From: Rhodococcus sp. P1Y
GTDB lineage: Bacteria > Actinomycetota > Actinomycetes > Mycobacteriales > Mycobacteriaceae
NCBI RefSeq assembly: GCF_003641205.1
Contig: NZ_CP032762.1
Coordinates: forward strand, 248,001 to 312,000
DNA length: 64,000 bases
Direction: 5' to 3'
In this document: positions 14,936 to 22,972 of the stretch, piece after piece
Numbering within the stretch: position 1 is the first letter of the stretch
Layout of the letters: each line of letters opens with the position of its first letter
The notes under the pieces: model-generated
Seen by the model: only the letters and a program-made list of their open reading frames with translations
Database searches by the model: none
What the model was told of the DNA's origin: nothing
Position numbers and translations under genes: made by a program

Positions 14936-15080
14936 GACCGAATGACTGTTTCGGTCTCCTACCGGGTGAGCGAATGTCTGTTTCGGTCTCCCACGTGAAC
15001 GAATGTCTGTTTCAGTCACTCAGAGTGCGCGAATGTCTCATTCGGTCTCCCAAGCGAACGAATGTCTCATTCGGTCTCCC
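14936..15080 (+). repeat. five-unit tandem array of short palindromes
   Basis: Five units of about 25 bases begin at 14936, 14968, 14998, 15027 and 15056, a period of 29-32. The last two read CGAATGTCTCATTCGGTCTC; the earlier ones differ at a few positions (for example TGTTTCGG for CATTCGG). Each unit is itself a small hairpin, GAATG-TCT-CATTC. The linkers are only 4-7 bases and not unique-spacer-like. The array separates the Vsr gene from the next gene. Confidence 0.85.
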
Positions 15081-15118
15081 CCCCCGGGCCGCCGACCGGG
15101 CAAACTACTGTTGCTGGA

Positions 15119-15781
15119 GTGACGCGACGGAGAGTCACCGCGACGACGGTGTTACTGGTGCTGGCCGGGGTTTTGTACTCGGCGTGGGTGGCGGAGTTCT
15201 TTCTCGACACCGGCCTCGACCCTGCGCATTCGTTTCTGAGTGAACTCGACGCAGCGGATCAGCCGTATCGGCATTTCTTCAGCACCGCGGACGCGATTAC
15301 GGGCGTTCTGTTGATCGCGGCGGCGGGACTGGGCAGCGTCCTGGATCGTCGAGCCCTCACGACCACGGGTTGGATTGCGATTGCAGTGTTCGGTGCGGCG
15401 ACCATCGCGGACTCGCAACTTCCCATCGAATGCGTCGCCGAAAACGATCCATCCTGCCCCGTCGAGCCGAGCGGGTTGTTCCCGCAGCTCCACCACGTTC
15501 ACGCACTGACCAGCACGATTGCGGTGTTCGCAGTGTTCACCGCGATGGTGGCGTTCACTGTTGCGGCTTTCCGCTATCGCACGCTTCCGCTGCTCAGGAC
15601 GCTCGGGCTTGCGGTGCTGATCCTCACGTCGACCGCAACCTTGTGGCTGATGATCGCGGACAACCTCCCCGGCTCCTACGGACTCGGCATTGCGCAGCGC
15701 ATTCAGGTGTCCGGGATGTCGCTGTATCTCGTCGTACTCGGCTGTTCGGTTCTGGGTCGAAGGCCAGCGCTGACCGGGTAA
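15119..15781 (+). CDS. DUF998 family membrane protein
   Basis: Integral membrane protein of 220 residues with about six predicted helices, for example ATTVLLVLAGVLYSAWVAEF near the N-terminus and SLYLVVLGCSVLG at the end. The first loop (FLDTGLDPAHSFLSELDAAD) and the middle loop containing CVAENDPSCP, HVHALTS are typical of DUF998 proteins, where these His/Asp residues are conserved. Function is unknown. The GTG start gives MTRRRVTATT; the ORF further upstream only reads through the tandem repeats. Eleven bases separate it from the next small membrane protein. Confidence 0.75.
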   Translation: MTRRRVTATTVLLVLAGVLYSAWVAEFFLDTGLDPAHSFLSELDAADQPYRHFFSTADAITGVLLIAAAGLGSVLDRRALTTTGWIAIAVFGAATIADSQLPIECVAENDPSCPVEPSGLFPQLHHVHALTSTIAVFAVFTAMVAFTVAAFRYRTLPLLRTLGLAVLILTSTATLWLMIADNLPGSYGLGIAQRIQVSGMSLYLVVLGCSVLGRRPALTG

Positions 15782-15792
15782 TTTGCTGATGT

Positions 15793-16017
15793 ATGTCGGG
15801 TAGAAATCGAGCTCTGAGCATTCTGAAGACACACTGGATACCTATCGTGCTGGTGATCCTCGCGGTGGTGTTCATTGCCGAGAATCGGTACCGCACTACC
15901 ATTGAGCTGTTCTGGCTGAAGATCACGTCGCCGTTGTGGCTGATTCTGCTGGTGCTGTTCGCCGTCGGTTTTGCCGCCGGGCGCCTGAGCGCTCGACGGA
16001 GAGCGATCAACAAATAG
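15793..16017 (+). CDS. LapA/DUF1049 domain small membrane protein
   Basis: A 74-residue protein with two membrane helices, IPIVLVILAVVFIAENRYRT and SPLWLILLVLFAVGFAAG, joined by a short loop and ending in a basic tail RLSARRRAINK. This is the LapA (DUF1049) layout, a family linked in proteobacteria to lipopolysaccharide assembly control; its role in actinobacteria is not known. It sits between the DUF998 gene and msrC with gaps of 11 and 9 bases, so all three may be co-transcribed. Confidence 0.75.
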   Translation: MSGRNRALSILKTHWIPIVLVILAVVFIAENRYRTTIELFWLKITSPLWLILLVLFAVGFAAGRLSARRRAINK

Positions 16018-16026
16018 ACTCGGTGC

Positions 16027-16515
16027 ATGTCGTTCACCGCAACCACACTCGAAGGCACCAAGGCCGAGCAGTACGAGCAGCTGACGCAGCAAGCTCGGGC
16101 GCTTGTCGACGGTGAATCGGATCGAATCGCCAACGCCGCGAACATATCCGCGCTCGTCAATCATGCATTGTCCGACGTCAATTGGGTCGGCTTCTACCTG
16201 TTTGACGGTACCGAACTCGTCGTCGGCCCCTTCCAAGGACAGCCTGCGTGTGTACGGATCGCCCTGGGCCGAGGAGTATGCGGAACCGCCGCGACCACGA
16301 GGGAAACACAGCGCGTGCCGGACGTTCACGCCTTCCCCGGACACATCGCATGCGACGGAGCAACCCGCTCCGAGCTCGTCGTACCTCTCTACGACGGCGA
16401 CACACTGGTCGGCGTGTTCGACCTCGACAGCCCCATCCCCGACCGCTTCGACGCCGACGACCAGGCCGGTCTCGAAGCGATCGCGCAGGTATTCGTCAGG
16501 TCACTGAGCGTCTGA
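16027..16515 (+). CDS. msrC: free methionine-(R)-sulfoxide reductase, GAF-type
   Basis: Single GAF-domain enzyme (162 residues) that reduces free L-methionine-(R)-sulfoxide, part of oxidative damage repair. All three redox cysteines are present: C75 in GQPACVRIALG, C85 in GRGVCGTAA and catalytic C109 in GHIACDGATRSELVVP. Their spacings of 10 and 24 residues equal those of E. coli fRMsr. The SELVVPL and VGVFDLDSP strands complete the domain. The last 15 bases overlap the end of the convergent dihydroxyacetone kinase gene. Confidence 0.9.
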   Translation: MSFTATTLEGTKAEQYEQLTQQARALVDGESDRIANAANISALVNHALSDVNWVGFYLFDGTELVVGPFQGQPACVRIALGRGVCGTAATTRETQRVPDVHAFPGHIACDGATRSELVVPLYDGDTLVGVFDLDSPIPDRFDADDQAGLEAIAQVFVRSLSV

Positions 16516-18162
16516 CGCCGCCTCGAAGAACCACGCCATCACCACCGCCCCCGGATCCTCGACGCCTACCACCGACTCACCCAGGTAGGAGGCGCGTCCT
16601 CGGTTGGCGGTGAGGTGCTCGGTTGATTGGGCTCCGGAGGTCGCTGCAGCCGCTGCGGCCTGTAGACCTTCCTGCAAAGTTGCCGCACCTTCGAGGGCAT
16701 CGACGGCCGGGGCGATGGCGTCGACCATTGTTCGGTCGCCCACGTGCGCACCGCCGAGTTGGACGATCTTGTCCAGCCCACCACGCGCGGCGGCGGTGAT
16801 GGAGGCGAGGTCGACTGATTCGAGAGAGGTGTAGAACTGGCGGAACCAGATTCCGAACAATGCGCCCGACGTCCCTCCGGCGTGTCCCAGGTACGCTTCG
16901 GATACTGCCTCGAATACTGTTTGTGCTGAGTAGGTTTCGCGAATACTTGGCAGGTCGAGCTGTTCGAGGGCGGAGACCATGTTGGTCCCGAAGTCGCCGT
17001 CGCCTGCGCGCCGGTCGAGTTCGGTGAGCGCCGGCTCCTCGGCAAGTACCTTCTCGACCCAGGTTGCGATCCACGTCGACACGAACGGGCTACGTTCGCT
17101 GGCAGTGTCACTCGGTTCGAAACTCGGGCCGAAGCTTTCGCGTTCGCCCAGTACCGAGTCGCCGGTAGCGTGCGCGTTGGGCCACGCCGGTGCATCGGTG
17201 GGGGCGTCGAAGAGTTCGAGCATTTCTTCGTCGACCCGGACGAGCGTGATCGACGCGCCCGCCATGTTCAGCGCGGTGACCAGGCTTCCTACGAGCGGTC
17301 TTGCTACGTTGATTCCTTTGTCGGACAGCATCTCTGCCAGTTCGCCGTACAGCAGTTGCAGTTCCATCGGATGCGTCGCCCCGAGCCCGTTGACGAAGGC
17401 GATGACGGACTCGTCCTTCTGGAGTCCGAGGGAGTCGACGATGGGGTCGACCAGCGCGGCGACGATGTCCTGGGCAGCCATCGCCGGGACGCGCGACGTC
17501 CCTCGTTCGCCGTGGATCCCGATGCCGAGTTCGATCTCACCGTCGGGCAGGTCGAAGGACGGTTCGCTGGAGCCAGGCAAGGTACATGGGCGCAGGGCAA
17601 CAGCCATGCTGCGTGCGTTGGCGACCACTCGCCGTCCTATCGCTACGACGTCTGCCAGTGAGTCACCACGCTCCGCCGCTGCGCCGCAGATCTTTTCGAC
17701 GATGACCGTCGCGCCGGTTCCCCGACGTCCAGGACCGTCTCCGTCTGCTCGTTCGGTGGCAACGTCGTCGTCGACGAGCACATAGTCGGCTTCTATGTCG
17801 TCCTCGCACAACAACTCTCGGGCGACCTGGAAGTTCATCACGTCACCGGTGTAGTTCTTGACGATGTGCAACACACCGCCTCCGACGCTGACTGCCTTGG
17901 ACGCAACATGGACCTGCAGCGAGTTCGGCGACGTGAACACCAACCCCGGGCATACACCCGCAAGCATCCCGCGACCGATGAATCCCGCGTGCATCGGTTC
18001 GTGGCCGCTTCCACCGCCGGACAGTAGTGCGACACGGCCGGACGGCAGAGGTTCCTTACGGGTGAGAAACCCTGGATCGGCATGCCATGCGATGTCACCG
18101 GAGGAGGCGACGAGGCCGCGGATGGCGTCGGCAACGAACGTGGACGGCGAGTTGACGAACAT
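16501..18162 (-). CDS. dihydroxyacetone kinase, fused DhaK-DhaL
   Basis: ATP-dependent kinase of 553 residues for dihydroxyacetone or a related small ketose/aldehyde. The DhaK part (about residues 1-330) has LLSGGGSGHEPMHAGFIG and the substrate-binding histidine in GIHGERGTSRVP. The DhaL part (about 350-550) has the ATP/Mg site DRRAGDGDFGTNM, HAGGTSGALFGIWF and the terminal TANRGRASYLGESVVG. The fusion means it uses ATP and not the PTS phosphodonor. It is nine bases downstream of a CaiB/BaiF CoA-transferase gene on the same strand, an unusual partner. Length is slightly short for the family but no core motif is missing. Confidence 0.9.
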   Translation of the reverse strand: MFVNSPSTFVADAIRGLVASSGDIAWHADPGFLTRKEPLPSGRVALLSGGGSGHEPMHAGFIGRGMLAGVCPGLVFTSPNSLQVHVASKAVSVGGGVLHIVKNYTGDVMNFQVARELLCEDDIEADYVLVDDDVATERADGDGPGRRGTGATVIVEKICGAAAERGDSLADVVAIGRRVVANARSMAVALRPCTLPGSSEPSFDLPDGEIELGIGIHGERGTSRVPAMAAQDIVAALVDPIVDSLGLQKDESVIAFVNGLGATHPMELQLLYGELAEMLSDKGINVARPLVGSLVTALNMAGASITLVRVDEEMLELFDAPTDAPAWPNAHATGDSVLGERESFGPSFEPSDTASERSPFVSTWIATWVEKVLAEEPALTELDRRAGDGDFGTNMVSALEQLDLPSIRETYSAQTVFEAVSEAYLGHAGGTSGALFGIWFRQFYTSLESVDLASITAAARGGLDKIVQLGGAHVGDRTMVDAIAPAVDALEGAATLQEGLQAAAAAATSGAQSTEHLTANRGRASYLGESVVGVEDPGAVVMAWFFEAASDAQ

Positions 18163-18171
18163 TCCTCCACC

Positions 18172-19290
18172 CTAGCCAGGCATGGCCGGGGGCGGCAGGC
18201 GATAGCCGACGGGCGTGGCCGAGAAGTCGATGGGATTGCGAACACCCTGGGTCACGGTTCCTGGGACGTTCACCCGCGGATTCAGACCGATGGATTCCGC
18301 AAACGCGAACGCCTCGTCGATGGTGTTGACCGGCCCTGCGGGGACGCCGCGACTCGACAGTGTACGGTGCCACTCGTCGGCCGAGCGGGTTCGGAATGCG
18401 GCGGTCAGCTCGTCGATCAGCGCGTCCCGGTTCTGCACTCGGTTCGAATTGCCCACGAAGCGATCGTCGTTCGCCAACCAATCGAGTCCGCACACCTCGG
18501 CCAACGTCGCGAACTGTGTATCGTTTCCCACCGCAAGCGCGAGCGGCCGGTTGGCGGTCTCGAAGACTTCGTACGGCACGACCGACGGGTGCTTGTTGCC
18601 CATCGCTGTCGGGACGACGCCTGCGCCCAGGAAGGCAGCAGACTGGTTACTGAGCGCTGACAGCACACACGACATCAAGGATGTATGCACGTGCTGGCCT
18701 CGTCCCGACACCGAACGGTGATGCAGCGCAGCAAGAATACCGGTCAGTGCGTGCAGCCCGGTGACGATGTCGACCATGGCGACGCCGACCTTGGTGGGTG
18801 TGTGCGGATCCGGTCCGGTGACACTCATCAGTCCGCCGACGGCTTGGACCAGCAGGTCGTACCCGGGCAACGACGCCCCTCCCCCGGTGCCGAACCCCGT
18901 GATGGAGCAGTAGATCAATCCAGGCCGATCAGCCGACACCTCGCGATATCCAAGGCCGAGTTGGTCCATCGTGCCCGCACGGAAGTTCTCGATCACGATG
19001 TCGGCGCCGGCTACGATCTCCCGTGCTTCGGCGATCCCCGCCGCGGATTTCAAGTCCACTGCGCGTGAGGTCTTGTTGCGGTTCACCGAGGCGAAATAGG
19101 TTGCAGTACCAGTCGAGTCGTATGGCGGACCCCAGGATCGAGTGTCGTCCCCGTCGCCGGGACGCTCGATCTTGATCACGTCGGCGCCCATGTCACCGAG
19201 CATCATCGTCGCGTACGGACCAGCAAGGACACGCGAAAAGTCGGCGACGACGAGGCCCGCGAGCGGACCAGTGTTCGAGTTTTGCTCCAC
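18172..19290 (-). CDS. CaiB/BaiF family CoA-transferase (class III)
   Basis: Class III CoA-transferase of 372 residues that moves CoA between carboxylic acids. The N-terminal PLAGLVVADFSRVLAGPYAT, GADVIKIERPGDGDDTR and NRNKTSRAVDLKS are diagnostic. The catalytic aspartate lies in the VGVAMVDIVTGLHA helix and the C-terminal RGVPAGPVNTIDEAF is conserved. The GTG start at 19290 gives MEQNSNTG, preceded by GGCGGG. The substrate is unknown; formyl-, carnitine-, succinyl- and mesaconyl-CoA transferases all share the fold. The nine-base gap to the dihydroxyacetone kinase suggests one transcript. Confidence 0.9.
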   Translation of the reverse strand: MEQNSNTGPLAGLVVADFSRVLAGPYATMMLGDMGADVIKIERPGDGDDTRSWGPPYDSTGTATYFASVNRNKTSRAVDLKSAAGIAEAREIVAGADIVIENFRAGTMDQLGLGYREVSADRPGLIYCSITGFGTGGGASLPGYDLLVQAVGGLMSVTGPDPHTPTKVGVAMVDIVTGLHALTGILAALHHRSVSGRGQHVHTSLMSCVLSALSNQSAAFLGAGVVPTAMGNKHPSVVPYEVFETANRPLALAVGNDTQFATLAEVCGLDWLANDDRFVGNSNRVQNRDALIDELTAAFRTRSADEWHRTLSSRGVPAGPVNTIDEAFAFAESIGLNPRVNVPGTVTQGVRNPIDFSATPVGYRLPPPAMPG

Positions 19291-19463
19291 CCCGCCATAG
19301 TGGCACGGGTCAGTGCACACTGACCCCGATGTCACATTCGGGTGTCAACTGACGACAATACGGACGAAACGACCCGGAGATCGGTGTTACCTTTTCGATG
19401 GTCCGCCGTGCTCACCACCGGTCCTCAACCCCGGGCCGGGCCACACCACCGTCAGGGAGTTTC

Positions 19464-19937
19464 ATGAACAAGCGGAGCGTTGTTCGAAGCACTGCAGTTG
19501 CAGCACTCGCGGCCGGATCGGTGCTCGCGGGCGCCGGCACCGGCCACGCCACCGAGTTCTACTTCTCGCCCGAGCAGCGGATCTACACCCTCGCCGAGCA
19601 ACCCCAGTGTCTGGGCGGCACCGTCGACGTCAAGGTGAATCGCAACGACTCCAGGCCGAACATCATTGCGGCGGACTTCACCACCCACCTGTACAACCCT
19701 GCGTGGTCGGGTTCGGCGAACTATGAGTGCTTCCTGACGATCGATGCAGCGTGGAGAAACCACACGACCGGTGCAAGCGGAGTTCTCGCGCACCAAGTTG
19801 CCAGCTGGCGATTCCAAGGTCCCAACATTCGCAACCCGTATGTCGACATCGATACCGGAGCAGGTCCGGTCACCGTCACGTTCACCACTCGCACCGCTCA
19901 CGCACCGAGTCCGACGTTCGAGGTTCCCGCGATCTGA
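19464..19937 (+). CDS. secreted protein of unknown function
   Basis: A 157-residue exported protein. The N-terminus MNKRSVVRSTAVAALAAGSV leads a Sec signal peptide that probably ends at GHA/TEF around residue 30. The mature part (about 127 residues) looks beta-rich (GGTVDVKVNRND, FTTHLYNPAW, GPVTVTFTTRT) and has only two cysteines, in QPQCLGG and NYECFLT, which could form one disulfide. The ATG has AGGGAG nine bases upstream. I recognise no family. The next gene (isochorismatase-like) starts 21 bases later but shows no functional link. Confidence 0.75.
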   Translation: MNKRSVVRSTAVAALAAGSVLAGAGTGHATEFYFSPEQRIYTLAEQPQCLGGTVDVKVNRNDSRPNIIAADFTTHLYNPAWSGSANYECFLTIDAAWRNHTTGASGVLAHQVASWRFQGPNIRNPYVDIDTGAGPVTVTFTTRTAHAPSPTFEVPAI

Positions 19938-19958
19938 GCACCGGTTACGCTCGCCGAC

Positions 19959-20522
19959 GTGAGCGACTGGAAACCGGGACCTCGGGCTGCACTGATCGTG
20001 GTGGACGTCCAACGCGCATTCTCCGACGCCGAGTTCTGGGGGCGGCGGAACAATCCTAAGTGCGAGTCGAACATCGCTGCACTCGTGGAGCACTGGAAGA
20101 CGACGGGACGCCCGCTGGTGTTCGTTCGACACGACTCCGAGAACACGGCGTCGCCGCTTCACCCGTCCAACTCCGGCAACGCATTCGCGGAGTTTCTCAC
20201 CGGAGAGCCCGATCTCCTCGTGTCCAAACGGGTGAACTCCGCCTTCCACGGCAGTCCCGACCTGCAGCAGTGGCTCGACGAACACCGCATCGAGCAGATC
20301 GTCGTGTGCGGCATCACGACCAATCACTGCTGCGAAACCACCGCGCGCGTCGGGGGCAACCTCGGTTACGACGTTGCGTTCACACTCGACGCCACCCACA
20401 CCTTCGACAGAGCAGCTCCCGACGGCACCACCGTGGACGCAGACCTGTTGGCCCACATCACCGCAACCAACCTTCACGGTGAATTCGCCACGGTGGTCAC
20501 CGCCGCCGACCTCCTGGCATGA
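19959..20522 (+). CDS. isochorismatase-family cysteine hydrolase
   Basis: Cytoplasmic hydrolase of 187 residues with the Asp-Lys-Cys triad of the family: aspartate in ALIVVDVQRAF, lysine in LLVSKRVNSAF and cysteine in VVCGITTNHCCETTARVGG. The cis-peptide segment GITTNHC is standard. Members cleave isochorismate, nicotinamide, biuret or N-carbamoyl compounds; the substrate cannot be assigned here. There is no pyrazinamidase-type metal site (DxHxxxH), so a nicotinamidase is unlikely. Its stop is four bases from the convergent CoA-transferase gene. Confidence 0.85.
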   Translation: MSDWKPGPRAALIVVDVQRAFSDAEFWGRRNNPKCESNIAALVEHWKTTGRPLVFVRHDSENTASPLHPSNSGNAFAEFLTGEPDLLVSKRVNSAFHGSPDLQQWLDEHRIEQIVVCGITTNHCCETTARVGGNLGYDVAFTLDATHTFDRAAPDGTTVDADLLAHITATNLHGEFATVVTAADLLA

Positions 20523-20525
20523 CCG

Positions 20526-21155
20526 TCAGCTCAGCACCGCGCCGGTCGCCGCTACCACTTCCTCGCGCGTTACGCCGGGTGCCAGCTCGGCCAGCGCGAG
20601 CGATCCGTCTCCGACGACGTCGATGACGGCAAGGTCGGTGATGATGCGGTTGACGACGCCCTGGCCCGTCAGTGGAAGGGTGCAGGTGTCGAGGATCTTC
20701 GGATTGCCCTCGCGGTCGGTGTGTTCCATGACAACGATGACGCGCGCAGCACCGTGAACGAGATCCATCGCCCCGCCCATGCCCTTGACCATCTTGCCGG
20801 GCACCATCCAGTTCGCGAGATCTCCTGAACGCGAGACCTGCATACCGCCGAGGACCGCGGTGTCGATGTGGCCACCGCGAATCATGCCGAAGGACAACGA
20901 GGAATCGAAGAACGCCGCACCGGGATTGACGGTGACGGTCTCCTTACCCGCATTGATGAGGTTGGCGTCGATGTTTTCCTCGGTGGGATACGGTCCCGTG
21001 CCGAGGATGCCGTTCTCCGAATGCAGTGTCACTCGAACGTCATTCGTCAGGTAGCCGGGAATCAGCGTGGGTAGACCTATTCCCAGGTTGACGTATTCAC
21101 CGTCGACCATTTCGGCTGCGGCTCGTTCGGCCATCTGCTCGCGGGTCCAGCTCAT
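20526..21155 (-). CDS. 3-oxoacid CoA-transferase subunit B
   Basis: Beta subunit (209 residues) of a class I CoA-transferase that moves CoA from succinyl-CoA to a 3-oxoacid (acetoacetate or 3-oxoadipate). The catalytic glutamate is in [17 protein letters not shown] at about residue 50; the N-terminus [32 protein letters not shown], given here as [10 protein letters not shown] and [11 protein letters not shown], and the [16 protein letters not shown] block are typical. It overlaps the alpha-subunit gene by four bases (ATGA). An IclR regulator is divergent from the pair, the usual pcaIJ arrangement, but no other protocatechuate genes are near, so I leave the symbol blank. Confidence 0.9.
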   Translation of the reverse strand: MSWTREQMAERAAAEMVDGEYVNLGIGLPTLIPGYLTNDVRVTLHSENGILGTGPYPTEENIDANLINAGKETVTVNPGAAFFDSSLSFGMIRGGHIDTAVLGGMQVSRSGDLANWMVPGKMVKGMGGAMDLVHGAARVIVVMEHTDREGNPKILDTCTLPLTGQGVVNRIITDLAVIDVVGDGSLALAELAPGVTREEVVAATGAVLS

Positions 21156-21913
21156 GCCTGTCCTCCTGCACTGATGGTGCGCTTTTCGATGCGCTTGTCC
21201 TGCGGCCCGGTCTCGACGATCCGCTGAACGAAGACCCCCGGCAGATGCACTGCGCCCGGATCGATTTCGCCAGGCTCGACGAGGCGCTCGACCTGTGCGA
21301 TCGTGATCCTGCCTGCCATGGCCGCCAGTGGATTGAAGTTCATCGCGGTCTTGTCGAACACCAGGTTGCCTTCGGTGTCACCCACCAAGGCATGAACGAG
21401 TGCGTAATCGGCGGTGATGGACTCTTCGAGTACGTACCGCTTCGATCCGAACACGCGAGTTTCCTTGGGAGGCGACGAGATCGCGACGGAGCCGTCGGCG
21501 TTGTAGCGCCATGGCATACCTCCGTCGGCGATCGGGCTACCGACACCGGCAGGGGTGAAGAACGCCGGAATACCGGTACCGCCTGCGCGGAGCCGCTCGG
21601 CGAGGGTTCCCTGCGGGGTCAGCTCGACTTCCAGTTCACCGGCCAGATATTGCCGCGCGAATTCCTTGTTCTCACCGACGTACGACGCCGTCACCCGAGC
21701 GATGCGCCCGATCGACAACAGAATTCCCAGGCCATGGTCGTCGACGCCACAGTTGTTGGAGAAGACCTCGAGATCCGTCGCCTCGCCCTCCCCGATCGCG
21801 CCGATCAAGGCGTCGGGAATTCCGCATAGGCCGAACCCTCCCACCGCGATCCGAGCACCCGTACCGATGTCGGCGACCGCGGACGCTGCCGACTCGTACA
21901 CCTTTCCTGCCAC
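21152..21913 (-). CDS. 3-oxoacid CoA-transferase subunit A
   Basis: Alpha subunit (253 residues) that forms the active CoA-transferase with the next gene. It has the glycine-rich [16 protein letters not shown], the [18 protein letters not shown] segment and [13 protein letters not shown], all conserved in ScoA/PcaI/AtoD proteins. The start is the GTG at 21913, giving [11 protein letters not shown], with a strong AAGGAG six bases upstream; the open frame beyond it has no such site. It is first in its transcript. An IclR-type palindrome lies 122 bases upstream, next to the divergent regulator gene. Substrate choice (acetoacetate versus 3-oxoadipate) is open. Confidence 0.9.
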   Translation of the reverse strand: MAGKVYESAASAVADIGTGARIAVGGFGLCGIPDALIGAIGEGEATDLEVFSNNCGVDDHGLGILLSIGRIARVTASYVGENKEFARQYLAGELEVELTPQGTLAERLRAGGTGIPAFFTPAGVGSPIADGGMPWRYNADGSVAISSPPKETRVFGSKRYVLEESITADYALVHALVGDTEGNLVFDKTAMNFNPLAAMAGRITIAQVERLVEPGEIDPGAVHLPGVFVQRIVETGPQDKRIEKRTISAGGQA

Positions 21914-22034
21914 GTGAATCTCCTTACGTCCATACAGCGAACGTGCTGTAGCTCTGCAGTAGTAGATCCTTTGCAGCCTGATCGTCAAAGCGAACGCCGG
22001 AAAGTGGTCGGAGACCGAACCCAAAGAGCTAAAA

Positions 22035-22051
22035 CGTTCATTGAGTGAACG
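22035..22051. promoter_or_regulatory. palindrome between CoA-transferase operon and IclR gene
   Basis: CGTTCA-TTGAG-TGAACG is a perfect 6-bp inverted repeat with a 5-base spacer, of the kind bound by IclR-family dimers. It lies 18 bases before the IclR start codon, so it could serve autoregulation and control of the divergent operon. Confidence 0.5.
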
Positions 22052-22069
22052 CTCCGATAGACTCGCGAT

Positions 22070-22855
22070 ATGCCGCCGAACGTCGTCGCTCGCACCACCG
22101 CACTACTCCGTGCCGTCGGTAGCGCCGAGCCGGCAGGAGCGTCGACCACCGAATTGGCCCGGGCCACCGAATTGGCACGGCCCACGGCACATCGACTGTT
22201 GACGTCGTTGGCGTCCGAGGGCTTTCTCGACCGCGACAACGCAACCGGCCGCTGGACCCTCGGCCCGGAGATGTATCTACTCGGATCGGCGGCTGCGAGC
22301 AGGTACGACATCACCGACCACGCACGGCGCGTCGTGCATACCTTGGCCGCAGCCAGCGGCGAGAGCGCCTTCCTGTCCGCGCGGCGCGGCGACGAGACCG
22401 TCTGTCTCCTGCGTGAGGACGGCAGCTTTCCTCTGCGCTCGCACGTCTTGTACGAGGGAATCCGATTGCCGCTCGGGGTGGCGTCGGCCGGTTTGGTCAT
22501 CCTCGCGCACCTTCCCGACCGAGAGGTCGACGACTACCTTGCGAGAGCCGAACTCCAACCGGACTGGGGACCGCAGCACTCACCCGACGCTCTGGCGGGC
22601 AGGATCGGTGCGACTCGCGAAACCGGGTACGCCGTCAATCCGGGCTTGCTCGTCGAGGGCAGCTGGGGAATCGGCGCCGCGGTGTTCGATCGAAACGGCA
22701 TGCCGGCGTGGGCGCTGAGCTTGACCGGAGTCGAGACTCGGTTTCGAGTCGAACGTCATCGCGAACTCGGGACGCTGTTGCTCGAACAGGCGCATGTCTT
22801 GACCGGTCTGCTGCGACCCCGGCCGGTTGGGCGAAGTCACCACCCGGTCCCGTGA
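22070..22855 (+). CDS. IclR family transcriptional regulator
   Basis: A 261-residue regulator with an N-terminal winged helix-turn-helix (residues about 5-65: GASTTELARATELARPTAHR, then LLTSLASEGFLDRD) and a C-terminal effector-binding domain containing HVLYEGIRLPLGVASAGLV and the TGYAVNPGLLVEGSWGIGA block. IclR proteins commonly control aromatic and 3-oxoacid degradation. Divergent placement from the CoA-transferase pair with a shared palindrome makes that operon the likely target; PcaR-like function is inference. Confidence 0.9.
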   Translation: MPPNVVARTTALLRAVGSAEPAGASTTELARATELARPTAHRLLTSLASEGFLDRDNATGRWTLGPEMYLLGSAAASRYDITDHARRVVHTLAAASGESAFLSARRGDETVCLLREDGSFPLRSHVLYEGIRLPLGVASAGLVILAHLPDREVDDYLARAELQPDWGPQHSPDALAGRIGATRETGYAVNPGLLVEGSWGIGAAVFDRNGMPAWALSLTGVETRFRVERHRELGTLLLEQAHVLTGLLRPRPVGRSHHPVP

Positions 22856-22972
22856 CGACTCGAGCGGAGCGGACTGATCCACTTCCCCTGCGCGATCGCT
22901 ACCTCGGTCTCATACTGTTTTGATCTTGCTGTACTCCTTTTTCGCGGAGGCGGCTCGTCTCACGGAGGCGCT

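Noticed and set aside
14936..15080. CRISPR array
   Set aside because: The spacing between units is only 4-7 bases, not unique 30-base spacers; there are no cas genes in the window, and each unit is a short palindrome.
19452..20477. Long minus-strand open frame (341 residues) opposite the secreted protein and isochorismatase genes
   Set aside because: It is in the GC-rich antisense frame of two clear genes, has no family match or ribosome-binding site, and its protein is Arg/Gly/Cys-rich.
20526..21913. Naming the CoA-transferase genes pcaI/pcaJ
   Set aside because: The divergent IclR fits, but no pcaGHBLF genes are near, so acetoacetate and 3-oxoadipate remain equally possible.
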